Assembly: GCF_008831285.2 (NCBI RefSeq)
Contig: NC_045139.1
Span: 22,302,412 to 22,366,411, forward strand
DNA from: Nymphaea colorata
Lineage: Eukaryota > Streptophyta > Magnoliopsida > Nymphaeales > Nymphaeaceae
Direction: 5' to 3'
DNA length: 64,000 nucleotides
In this document: positions 46,148 through 57,360 of the stretch, in pieces
How the letters are laid out: every line of letters begins with the position of its first letter
Position numbering within the stretch: the stretch's first letter is position 1
The notes under the pieces: generated by a model
What the model was told of the DNA's origin: nothing
Databases searched by the model: none
The model's input: the letters and a program-made list of their open reading frames with translations, nothing else
Translations under genes and position numbers: made by a program

Positions 46148-47458
46148 TAGGGATGTTAATAAATCCTATTTAGATATGATACCTGATTGAACCACATAAA
46201 AAATGGATATTTTTTTAAGCATGACACTGTTGGAGAGTTTTGCATATGATGAGCAGCCATTCCATAAGGTACCTCAATGAGTCTATTGGCTGTAGTATGC
46301 ATGTGTTTGTGATGTTCTTTGGAATCATTACTATGCTAGAAGGTGCCCCACTTTGTGTCTACACTCTCAAAGTTCTTGTCTACAAGGTTTAATCTTCAAC
46401 AGCAACTCTTTACAAAACACACAAGAGGAGGTGCATAGGCACATCTACAAGTCATTATTGGCCAATTGTTGCAACATAGGGAGTGCTCTACTTCCTTGCG
46501 TGTAGATAGGGCTGCACACGAGCCGAGTCGAGCTCGAGCTTGCCCAGCTCGAGCTCGAGCTCGAGCTTGCCCAGCTCGAGCTCGAGCTCGAACTCGACTC
46601 GAACTCGAGTCGAGCTACCTAACACAAGCTCGAGCTCGACTCGATTAAATAAAGTCGAGCTCGAGCTCGACTCGATTAACTCGATTAGCTCGTCTAAATA
46701 AAATATGATCCTTCTTTTTAAAAATATGATCCTTCTTTTTAAAATATCTAGTAAATTTCATGACGTGGGATGAAATTTGTTTACTCGTCGAGTATAAACG
46801 AGTCGAGTCGAGTATAAACGAGTCGAGTTCTTAAAACTCGAACTCGACTCGTTCACTCATTCGAGTTTCATTGTAAGCTCGAACTCGACTCGTTTATAAA
46901 CGAGTCGAGCTCGAGCCGAGTTTAACCGGGCGAGTTCGAGTCGAGCCCGAGCTGGCTCGACTCGTTGTGCAGCCCTACGTGTAGAACACATGTATGGAGT
47001 GCCAACCCTCACCATATTCCCTCTTACCTGTAGTCTCATCTCAGCTACTAAATGTGTGATGAATCCTCAACACATAATCCCAAGCTCCTCATCCATTATC
47101 TTACTTCTTTGATAATAGGCATGGGGCACATTTAGAATTTTGATATCCAATTACGAATTCAGATAAGATTCAAATATAAGAAATGACATCTGATCGCATT
47201 CATATTCAAATTTAAATAAATACTGAGCAGATTGGCATTGAGATTCAGATCACATATTGTTTGGATTCAGTTTAAAAATCAGATTCATATGTTAACCTAA
47301 AAATTGAACTCATATCAGATTCAAATTATAAATTCAAATTTTGGATTCGGATAAGGCATAGATTTCTTTCATTGGAATTTGAAAAAGGAGATATGGTAAA
47401 GTGTATATCTGATTTGAATTTCATCTGTTAACATCCATTTCATCTGTGAACATCCCTA
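46148..47458. mobile_element. Candidate hAT-like element with TAGGGATGTT ends
   Basis: TAGGGATGTTAATAAAT at 46148 and the complement of AACATCCCTA ending at 47458 form inverted ends. The interior near 47150-47420 is AT-rich with repeated AGATTCAAAT-like motifs. The flanking eight bases (TCTACACG and TCTCCCAT) do not form a clear duplication. A 471-bp MITE is nested inside it. Confidence 0.45.
46507..46977. mobile_element. hAT-type MITE, 471 bp, with 8-bp target duplication
   Basis: The ends are TAGGGCTGCACACGAG on the left and the complement TAGGGCTGCACAACGAG on the right. The target duplication CGTGTAGA is exact at 46499-46506 and 46978-46985. Eight-base duplications are the rule for hAT elements. 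The inside is made of long runs of GAGCTCGAGCTCGA-type palindromic repeats on both flanks with an AT-rich centre, so single strands could fold back over most of the length. It encodes nothing. Confidence 0.9.
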
Positions 47459-48600
47459 TCTCCCATGAGAGAAGCATCATGAGAATGGCTTCCCTAGTGA
47501 ATATGAGAGGGTTTGGGGCCACTTTCTAGCCCAATTAGGGTTGATTGCTTGATGCACTAGGCCCTAATTACCCCATGCATTGCCCTCTTTCCAACTCCTT
47601 AAGTTAGTGTTCGGTAGAATTAGATCTTCAATCTGAGGCTACTTTAAAAGGTGTGCCATGAAATATGCCCTCTTTAAACAAACAAGGGTATCTTACTTGC
47701 ATGGATCTCAACTCCAAGCGACAAATAGAAAATATGGATTTGAGGTCATGTTTTTTTTTTTTGAGAAAATATTGTGGGGGACGGGGTTGGGGGGTCCAAC
47801 CTCCAATCAATGAATATGAGATCGTGGCAATCTCAAAACATCATAGACCTTAGATCTATAGTAAAACGAATGCAGACTAGAGGTTTTGGCTGGGGAGACT
47901 GGTGCATGTAGTTGGTACTATCCTTAATGGCCAATGATTAAGTCTTCATCCATTTGGGCTTGAGAAAGAGTTCCTCTACCATAGCTTGCCTACATAGGTT
48001 GAGATGGTTTTAACAATAGACAACCCTCTTAAGATGACTCCTACCATCCATTTATGTTTAAACAAAATGGAGATCTTAGTATTGTGGATATCAAATCCAA
48101 GCTGCATTTAGAAAACTATATATTTGAGCTCAGTTTTTTTTTTTTTTTTTTTGCCTATGTAGCCCATGTGCCAATCCTAAGGTAGCAGCTGGCCTAGGCA
48201 CATGCTAGCCGCCATGCCTCTTTTCTCATCTTATGGCGAGGAGTGGGTTTGGTAAGGCTCGTCATGACCTGGCCTCTTTTTCTTCCCAGTCGCATCTAAC
48301 AATTGCAGGTTATATTTGGACAAATGTTGCTTTTATCAAAGAGAAGCTGAGTAGGTTTATGGCAATTCAAATTCCAAATCTAGTTACTGTGTCCATCCTT
48401 ATCTAAGTCTGAATCCACGTACAAGGTCCCAATAAATCTCCTTCAGGCTTTCCTTCTCTAGGGTCTAGAGTTTGGATTCATGCAGCGTCCAATTCGCAGC
48501 CTTATTTACTGGTAGGGTCTGCCCAAATGCGGCCACGAAATCACCAAAGTGCAGCCGAAGACCCTCTCCATGATCTAGGAGGAGATTGCCGTTCAAGGGT
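47459..48600. other. No recognisable gene
   Basis: Contains two T runs (about 47752-47762 and 48136-48153) and short frames with no motif. Nothing further is supported. Confidence 0.55.
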
Positions 48601-51600
48601 TTAAAATGTTAAATACAAATTTAGGTTCCTGCCGGACAGTCACCCCAGCTCAAAGTAGGTCAAGTGAGTACATGTATGGCTTCCCCAAACCCGGCTTGAT
48701 CCTACTACAAATGACTAGAATAGGTGTGAGACTTAATACAAATCGCAGCGATACAATATATCACTCTCCTCACTCAACATTCATCAAACCATTCAAACCA
48801 CCCTGTCATACAATCTCTAGTCGGAACAAACCACACCCTTACTCCTAGGTGGTCCACAACCCGGAAATCGTGTCCTTGGCAAGGTGCCTTGGAGGGATTC
48901 CAACCGGTTGTCAATGCCAATGGCGGGTTAGAAAGCAAGAACTCCCTTTCCCCGGATCTATAGGGTGATCTGATGTTACCTCCCAAGGCCTCGCTTGAGG
49001 ACTCCTCGTGCTCACCGAAGGCAAATTCCAGCAACACATAAGTTGCCCTTCGGTATTTGGCTCCCTTCAATTCCGGGCAGCAATACTCCTCTAGGAATGA
49101 ACGATAGAGAGAGAGGGAGTATCGTCACCAGATTCCCAATCAACCCCAAGAGTGAACGTAAAGTCGATTGGGGGAAACTATCGTCGATTTCACCCGGCGG
49201 ATGCGGTTCCTTCTCTCTCTCAGGCTGCAATCTCGCACGGGTAGGTGATGAAGCCCACGTTCTCCTTGCTGGAATTAAGATATCATGGACGAAACCAACA
49301 AGTATCAAGTAATAGAAGCGAACAAGGAATCAACTTCTAGAAGAGGAAAGCCTTCACCCGTAAGACCAATTTAACCCCGGTCTTTTGTGTCGAGAGGAGA
49401 GTGCAATCACCGGAGCGCCGGCGGATGTCGAGGCAATCCTCAAGTTACACTCCTTCTCCTCCGTTCACGACCTCTACTAAGCCACGGACAAGCCTCCTCC
49501 ACTTGCACGATTCGTATGAGAGAAATAGCAATCAAGACTCAATCAAATAAGATAAGAAAGTCAAGAGGCGGATGCACTTCACCGGTTTCGCAAAAGACCC
49601 CTAGGAAGCAACGTAGATAGGGGGAAGCAAGTGTTGAAAGCGCCAACACACGCGTATCTTCCTTCTTTTCCGGTGGAAGTGGAAGCTCCGGCAAGGAATG
49701 TTCATCGGACTCCGATGGATCAACTCCCCTTTTGCTCACCGTGGCTCCTTGATAGTTCTAAGGCGAGTAGGCCTCCTCACGCGAGTTAGGGCTGATAGGC
49801 CTTCCCTGGTCGTGAGACTCCCTCCTAGGATCGTGGAAAAATCTCCTTTGATCGTGCATTGAGAATCTCCAAGGATGGCGCCAAGATCTTGCCTTAGTTG
49901 GATAATGTCCAGGTGCAATGCACCTAACCCACGAATCCAACTCCTTCCTATTTCGTTGGAGATGAGATAGGAAAGGGGAATCTTGCAAGAGTAGAAGCAA
50001 GCTGATCCTGACCATGTGGAGGGTCCAGATCTCTAAAGAATCTCCCGGGATATGGTGAGAATCGGACCTTAGATGGAGGGCGTCTAGATGCAATGAATTT
50101 GACCGTAATTCGAATCCTTTCCTATTTCGTTGGAGAAGAAATAGGAAAGGAGATCTTGCTCATGTAGGAACGAGCTGCCCCCGTCCACGTGTCCTCCCGT
50201 CCAGCTGCCACCTAGCTCCTTCCTTTTTGGTGGCCGTCAAGATGCAATGAACCTTCTAGCGCGGGAGATCTTCTTTCCAAATCTTTAGGAACAGAATCGG
50301 AAAGAAATCACCCCTTGATTGGCGCGCATGACACTTGTCGCGCCTTCCTATCTTCTTGCGGCACCTTCCAATTCCGTCGAGATTGCGTTGGCCAGCTAGA
50401 TGGCGCCTACTTCCTCGTGCTGCCACCTGTCCCCCACGCTATCCGTGACCGATCTCCCTTCCAAATGCGTCGCCAAAGAGATAGGGCAAGGATATTGGCG
50501 CCAAGGGTTGCCTTTTTGATACCCTTATGCGCTAGGGTTTTCCCTTCCACCTTCGGACGTAATTGCCCATGATTATTGAATAATTAATCCAAGTAAAAAC
50601 AAGATTCAGTAGGGGCAGACTGGGAACTAATCAACCAATTATCGGATTTGGCCGGAGGTCACCGGATCTGGCCGTAATGTAGCCTGAAAAACTGAGCTAT
50701 ACCATGAAATCTGACGAACAGGTTTCTAGAACTTGCAGACGATGATTCAATGGTCAAATGGACTCCAAATACCTTGAATTTTGATATGTTGCAGATCTTC
50801 TGATTACGAATCCAAATGTATATGGCTCGCCTAAAAACTCCACCAGAATCGCCGGAAACAGCCTCTGCAAGTGGCGGTTACGGAAACAGCGAACTTCCGC
50901 AGCAGTTTTGACTGCCTTCCCGTAGTCCGATCGACCTGAAATTTTAGTATGTTATAGATGAGGCCGATAACTTTCCAACGAGCTATAGATCGCCATGAAA
51001 CTCCCATTGCATCTCCAGATATAGCAATTTTATCTGGGATAACTCATGTCTCCCTTTTCAGAAATCCGAATCTCGCCTCTTCCCGTGATTTTCCTTCTTC
51101 TTTCCGCTTTTGCTCCTATTTCTTTCACACGTCTTCTTCCTCCTCGTTCCTAGTCCTCCCTTTATGACTCAGAATTATGGTAGGGTCTTAGGGTCGTCTT
51201 ATCTAACTCGGATTCACTAGAGAAATACCAGAATTTAGGCGGCTGGGAAGATTCCAACTGGATGCTCTTGAAACTCCTCACAATGCCTCCGAAGATAGAT
51301 CTTCTTCTCCATGCGATACCGCTGGTCCAGTCCTAGTTAGACGAAGAGTTTCCCCTTCGAATGCAAGGCTGGGGCCTTCGTTGATGTTGTGGTTAAGGGG
51401 ATACCGAAATCTCATCCACCAAGTATTAGGAAGAGCGGAATACTTGGCTATCCGGATGATGATCTCGCCGGATGTCGTTGATGAAGAACCAGCGGGCAGA
51501 ACCACGACACGTCATCTTCTTCACCTCCCTATGGAGCAGCTGCCTCAAGATCCCTTCGTGATCAATGAAAATACACAGCCGACCACCCAAGGACTCCTCG

Positions 51601-52400
51601 GTTAGGGAACGTTGTAGAAACCCACCGTCAATGGCTACCGGCGGCCATTGATCTCACGAATTTCTCCATTGATCTCACGTCAAAGGTGAGAGTTGTTGTA
51701 TAGTGCTTAAGATTGTGCCACGCCCAAAGGACCAAAGTATTCTCCACGCATGGAGGAAAGAGAAACTTCCAACTTCATTAAGCAAGAATAATCAAGGTGT
51801 CTCGGATTTGGCTTAAATACAAGTGCCAAACCGGTTCAAAGCAATGTCTCGTGATGAGACGTAAAACAAATCGAGTCTAACATAAAAACGATGCAAAATC
51901 AAATCAACTTAAGTAAAGAGTCTAAATCTGATTTGGGGCCACTTGCCACCTTGTGCTTACCCGTGGCTGATCTAGGCTGCATCGCACCCTTTTCACCATG
52001 CCGGGCTGGGCTGCTAATGATGCCCTTGGTCAAGTAACTAGGTTCGGCCTTGGCTGCCTCACCTTGAACATGGTATGCTGCTACAAGGGTGATAACCTCC
52101 CTCAACTCCTCATTGCCTTTGGGAGCCCACTTGGTCTTGTCAGTGTCTTGTGAATGATTAACCTCACTAAGATTTTGACCTTTGGTGCCTACAAGACGCT
52201 CTCCTGCCTTAGCCTCCCTTAACTCTAACACATCCTCACTAGTTGGCCCAACCTTGCGCACCGCACCATCTTCACTTGGGAGATTAACCTCACTTAGGAT
52301 TTGAGCACTCTTGACAGCGCCTTGGGCATTCTTCGATATGGTCCCAATTTGGCACTTATCATTTACTATGTGAAAGCCTCGCCTCGAAACTTCACATGGC
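48601..52400. other. GC-richer repetitive region, possible LTR-retrotransposon non-coding DNA
   Basis: Base composition rises compared with both sides and the sequence is unlike any coding family I know. The 50600-51050 part resembles untranslated/LTR sequence of large gypsy elements by its style only. Two longer frames, plus strand up to 51605 and minus strand 51899-52261 (120 codons, rich in Glu/Lys/Ala), have no recognised motif and are not called as genes. No LTR pair, primer site or pol motif was found. Confidence 0.4.
49880..50520 (+). repeat. Degenerate tandem repeat, about four units of 160-175 bp
   Basis: Units near 49910, 50085, 50245 and 50400 share an opening like AGATGCAATGAA and a TCCTATTTCGTTGGAGA / GATAGGAAAGG pair; the first two units are clear, the third and fourth are weak. 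The TTTCCTAT and ATAGGAAA parts are self-complementary. Confidence 0.6.
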
Positions 52401-52830
52401 CATTATAATCCCAAATATGACATCTAAAAATATCTGCGCATTAGGAATCCGCCGTTTCCGTGGACAAGCTTTCTCTCCCTCGAGGATGCTGAAGAACATA
52501 TACTCCTGTTTTATTCGGAGTAAACTGGTTTTGAGGCCTCAATGGCACGTAAACAAAAGGCGCCCAACTAGGGTAATGCCGCTATGCTTTTGTTGTTGGG
52601 TCCAGCCCACTGGTGCCGAGCTCGGAAGCTACTCCGGAGGCGCTGCTCAAGTTGTGGCTTCTCGTCCTTTCATCAATCCATTGTACCCGCCGACGAGCGC
52701 CTTACATCCTTTTGCCGTTCTACACGGAGAAGTTTAAGAAGGCTTTTTACCTTAGCAACCTCAGGTGAGAGAAACATCCGGTGTATTTGGAGTCCGTGGG
52801 TTCTGAGAGGAGATAGATAGATAGAGGGGA
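52401..52830. other. Upstream region of the LWD gene
   Basis: No gene is supported. It ends with GATAGATAGATAGA just before the tandem repeats. The promoter of the WD40 gene probably lies here or in the repeats; no clear TATA box was found. Confidence 0.45.
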
Positions 52831-53025
52831 AGAGCAGTGGTGGGGAACTGGAAAGCCGAGCCCCAATCCTCTTCTGATTAGAGAGAGAGAGAGCAGTGGT
52901 GGTGAACTCTGGAAAGCCTAGCCCCAATCCTCTTCTGATAGAGAGAGAGAGAGAGAGAGCAGTGGTGGGGAACTGGAAAGCCGAGCCCCAATCCTCTTCT
53001 GATAGAGAGAGAGAGAGAGAAACCC
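52831..53025 (+). repeat. Three ~60-66 bp tandem repeats with (GA)n in the LWD promoter/leader
   Basis: Units start near 52833, 52891 and 52957 with GAGCAGTGGTGGGGAACT and include GCCCCAATCCTCTTCTGAT followed by (GA)6 to (GA)10. They end about 135 bp before the ATG of the WD40 gene. GA tracts are common in plant 5' leaders and can bind GAGA-type factors (BBR/BPC); that role here is inference. Confidence 0.85.
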
Positions 53026-53158
53026 AGCCCCAGCCTTGATCCTCTGCTTTGATTTGTGGGGCAGCGTTCATTCCCCCCTACGGAGCAGCTTTCCTCCTCT
53101 TCCATCCATATCAAGACCTTCCCTCAACCTCATACTTGTTGAGAAAGAAGAAGGAATA

Positions 53159-54211
53159 ATGAGCGGCGCGAACGACGGTGGAGGAGGAGGAGGCGGTGGA
53201 GATGGTTCATCCGAGGAGCAGCAGAAGCGGTCGGAAATCTACACGTACGAGGCACCCTGGCACATCTTCGCCATGAATTGGAGCGTGCGCAGGGACAAGA
53301 AATACCGGTTGGCCATCGCCAGCATGCTCGAGCAATACGCCAATCGCGTGGAGATCGTGCAGCTGGACGACTCGACGGGCGACATCAGATCCGACCCCAG
53401 ATTGGCCTTCGACCATCCCTACCCGGCAACCAAGGTTATGTTCATTCCGGACAAGGAATGTGCGCGGCCGGACCTTCTGGCCACGTCCGGCGACTCGCTC
53501 CGCGTCTGGCAGGTCCGAGACGACCGGGTCGATCTCAAGAGCTTCCTCAACAGCAACAAGAACAGCGAGTTTTGCGGGCCTCTGACGTCCTTCGACTGGA
53601 ACGAGGCGGAGCCGAGGCGCGTGGGCACCTCCAGCATCGACACCACCTGCACCATCTGGGACATCGACAAGGAGGCAGTCGATACGCAACTCATTGCTCA
53701 CGACAAGGAGGTATACGACATCGCCTGGGGCGGCGTCGGCGTCTTCGCCTCCGTCTCCGCCGACGGCTCCGTCCGTGTCTTCGACTTGCGAGACAAGGAA
53801 CACTCTACCATCATCTACGAGAGCTCGGAGCCCGACACTCCGCTGGTGCGGCTGGGTTGGAACAAGCAGGATCCCAGGTACATGGCTACCATCATCATGG
53901 ACAGCCCCAAGGTGGTGGTGCTGGATATCAGGTACCCCACTCTCCCCGTCGTAGAACTGCAGCGCCACCAGGCCAGCGTCAATGCCATCGCCTGGGCTCC
54001 CCACAGCTCATGCCACATCTGCACCGCCGGGGACGACTCGCAGGCCCTCATCTGGGACCTCTCGTCGATGGGCCAACCCGTCGAGGGCGGTCTGGACCCC
54101 ATCCTCGCCTACACTGCCGGTGCGGAGATTGAGCAGCTGCAGTGGTCTTCCTCCCAGCCTGACTGGGTTGCCATCGCCTTTTCCACAAAGCTACAGATCC
54201 TGAGGGTTTAA
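53159..54211 (+). CDS. LWD1: LIGHT-REGULATED WD (LWD1/LWD2-like) WD40 protein, intact
   Basis: A 350-residue protein in a single exon. The start is the ATG at 53159, giving MSGAND; the frame is open upstream but this ATG begins the family's N-terminus and has A at -3. After a Gly-rich run (about residues 7-14), [20 protein letters not shown] marks the conserved start of the LWD/TTG1 family. Four to five WD repeats follow: around [34 protein letters not shown] with [27 protein letters not shown] with VRVFDLRD, and [20 protein letters not shown] with ALIWDLS. The ending is TKLQILRV. The last 200 residues are almost the same as Arabidopsis LWD1/LWD2 (346 aa), much closer than TTG1. LWD proteins are nuclear co-activators of the circadian clock: with TCP partners they activate CCA1, PRR9 and related genes and affect photoperiodic flowering. 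The gene is GC-rich, so long shadow frames occur on both strands. LWD1 versus LWD2 cannot be told apart from one copy. Confidence 0.95.
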   Translation: MSGANDGGGGGGGGDGSSEEQQKRSEIYTYEAPWHIFAMNWSVRRDKKYRLAIASMLEQYANRVEIVQLDDSTGDIRSDPRLAFDHPYPATKVMFIPDKECARPDLLATSGDSLRVWQVRDDRVDLKSFLNSNKNSEFCGPLTSFDWNEAEPRRVGTSSIDTTCTIWDIDKEAVDTQLIAHDKEVYDIAWGGVGVFASVSADGSVRVFDLRDKEHSTIIYESSEPDTPLVRLGWNKQDPRYMATIIMDSPKVVVLDIRYPTLPVVELQRHQASVNAIAWAPHSSCHICTAGDDSQALIWDLSSMGQPVEGGLDPILAYTAGAEIEQLQWSSSQPDWVAIAFSTKLQILRV

Positions 54212-57200
54212 GAGCGTATTTCGCTGGCTGTACTAGTTCTTTTCCCAACCGTAACCGCTCCTTTTCTTTTGCGTATCCATCCCCTTCGTTGGCCCAAAAT
54301 TTCCTCTTGAACATAGCGTGGAAGAAGGTTGATTTGTTTTCTGGAACTAGGTGAAACATAACATAGTGGTTGCTGATACTGGGTTTAATATGGTTCTTCC
54401 TGTCTAATCTCTATTTCTTTGGTTTTTCAATGCCTCAATCTTTCTCTTTCCTTTTTCTTTGTAGTGAATGGCGTAAGTATTTTGTTTTCTTACTTGCTTA
54501 TTGAGTGCTCAGCGTAACTTTCTGGAATTTTAAAATATTTCTCCTTCTTTTTCTTGGTTATGCAACCTTACGAAGTTTTAAGCTATTTCCATCTTAGCTA
54601 AGACCAGCTTAAACATTCAGATGTGTGGTCTAACACATGAAGACGCGTGTTTGCTGAAGGGGTGGATTATAACATTTTAAATATGAATAACTGTTCGAGA
54701 ATAGGGCCATATCTAAGAGTTTGAAGTATATCAATAAAGGTATATATCTTTTCAATACTAATGTGTTTGGTTGCTATTTTTTCTGCCGCAAAAAATGAAG
54801 GTGGCTATGAGGTTGATTAGGATTTGTCATCTTTTCCCGCATGCTGGGTTTATTTTCGAGCTTGGCTGCTACAATCTTTGCAATCGGCATGATGTCTTAT
54901 GAGAATAAGACAAGGAAAATGGGAAGTGCAAGTGCAGACAGCTAATAAGCCACTAAAATTAGCATTATAAACTGATACTCATGAGTTCATTTATTTTATA
55001 GTTGAAAAATGCTCAAATAATACTCAATTCAATAAATGTATCCTGGATGATGGTTTGAGGAACTGCAATTCAACATGAGATCTAGGTAGTGAAAAGTGCT
55101 ACTAAGGACCTAGGTGGAAAGTCTCCTGGACAGTTTAATTTGGACATAAGGCAGGAGTAGCAGGGTGTCCTTGAGATCTTAAAAATCGACTGAATTAAAA
55201 ATGTTGTAATTAATATTTACAAAATGAAAGGAATTATAAAAACAATTGCTTCCTTTTCACATAGAAAACCAAAAAAGAAAAAAGAAATAGGTTATCCTTT
55301 TCAGATGGCAATTTATACTGTTAAACTAGCTACTGGTTAGTGGAACTAGTTTTGAGCTTTGACTAGTCAGCCTAGGCATCTGTCAGCTGACTAGTTCTGG
55401 GCCTGAAAACTGCCAAGCCTGTAGGTTAGGCCAACGAGTCGTCAATTGATCACTCATCAATTTGTAGGTACTTAACATTTGCTAAATTAGTTGTTTCCCT
55501 TATAATATAGTATCTATATATATTTATAAGAGAGCTTTTCCCTTATATGACATATAAATGTGTGTGTTTGTATCTTGGTTTTTGTTTTTGTTTTTAATTT
55601 ATTTGCAATTGTTTAGGAAGGCTAGTGATGTTTGTGTATGTGTCTTTTTGTAGATATTTTATGTAGACACCGAAGCAGAAGCACACACACACACACACAC
55701 ACATATCTTCTTTTAGATTAGTGATTTTAAACTGTAAACTCTTGCCTTGTTAGATATTAAATTTCAATTTACCGTTGTGTGATGTCTGGTTGAAATATGG
55801 TTTACATGATCGTAGTGATATTTGATGTCTTCTATTCCTTCTACATTACAAACGTGTAACTTTTTATACTTCCTTATAGACATTATTTTAGTCAACCTAT
55901 TTGGGCTTGCTAGTATCGACTAATCATTTTAGAGCCTTGATCAACCTGGGATTGACTTTTGATTTTGACAACTTTGACTACTACGGAAGGCACCTGGATG
56001 TTGGACTGATGACTACGATGTGTAGGAAGGTTTTTGTCACAGGTTTTGACTACATTGCATGAGATTTGTTAATTGAAAATGATTCATCATCACTGAGCCA
56101 GAGATAGTGTAAATTAATTGATACAATGTTAAAGCTTAACATGACTGAAGTTGAAGTTTAGTAAAATTGTAAAGAGCGTCTTTTTATGGTAAAATGCCAT
56201 GCTTTCAGTGTGGGAAATCACAATAATCTGTGAGAGCTTGGAAAACAGAAGAAAAAAGCACAAAGCTCAGAATGTGGCATTTTCCCATACGATAGAAACA
56301 TTCACAGTTTTCCATATTTTTATGGAAGCATCATTAATGTGCATTACAGAAACATCACGTTTTTAATTGTGGGAAGGATGTATTGCTAACTGAACCTTCA
56401 GTTGGTCTCTTATTTTCGTATTATTTTGTAATGTATCTTTTTTTGTGTTTTGCCAATTTTTATGGTTTCTTTTCATCTCTAACCATAAAACGTATTGTTC
56501 TTTTCTGGAATTTAAGAAGCATCTTTTTCCATCGCTGAAAGAAAAAGTTTGTTGTGACTGGAGGAATGAAAGTCATGGTAGAAGTAGAAAAGCATTAGCT
56601 TGTACTTTGTGACAGCTTTCCCCTGTGGAACATTGGAAATCCTTTAACCAACAACTTTTACCCTTTTACAAAAATATATTATCAGTCTCAACAATTTAAT
56701 ATAACTTTGAGCTTTGAAGGAGAGCAATCAATCTTAAAGGAAAATCCTTGACAAATGAAAAAATGAAGTTTGAACCATTGGATATCATGATAGAGTATCT
56801 ATATGTTTATATTTTCATGAGTTTTTTGTGCTTTCTTGGGATGATATATGCTTTACCTATAAGTTTTCATTTCATTTTGTTTGGTAGATGCTTGTGTATG
56901 GTGTACACAGTACACTGCAAATAGATTCCAATCAAATAACAATTAGATGCTACTGAACTTTTTGTGAACTAGGGCATTCTGATCCAGCTAAGTTAAGGGA
57001 GACAGCACAGGACGTGAAGCATTTGTCTGTCAGTGAAATAAATAAGCAGCAGGCTGAACTACTTAACTGATCCTTCTGATTCTGTAAGGAACTGTCTAGA
57101 GATTCTATGTGTTGCCCACATATTCCGTACCTCTTTACGCACATATAAAACCATGGGTTACACCATTTTTGGCGATGACAGAATGAGACTTTTATGCACA

Positions 57201-57360
57201 GAATAAGACTTTTGTGCATGTAAACTGAGCTTTGAATAGTCCAATGATCTCCTGGCTCACTTTCTAATCTTCATATCTGGGACTGTGGAACCTTGTAGAC
57301 TATATGTAGTAGTAACATTGCTGTTGCATGTTATTAGTTTCTACATTTTCTTTTGCCACT
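54212..57360. other. 3' flank of LWD and gene-free DNA
   Basis: No coding region is supported. The first 200-250 bases are probably the 3' UTR. A (CA)n run lies at about 55682-55703. The rest is AT-rich and unremarkable. Confidence 0.6.

Noticed and set aside
49012-49308. Overlapping 98- and 105-codon frames on opposite strands
   Set aside because: Open on both strands in a GC-richer non-coding region; no motif and no homology that I recognise.
51899-52261. 120-codon minus-strand frame (Glu/Lys/Ala-rich)
   Set aside because: Looks partly coding but I cannot match it to any family, and there is no supporting context. It may be retroelement gag remnant; left uncalled.
53207-54004. 265-codon minus-strand frame, and a 284-codon plus-strand frame at 53278-54132, across the WD40 gene
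   Set aside because: Both are shadows caused by the GC-rich codon use of the LWD gene. They have no motifs and overlap a well-conserved protein.
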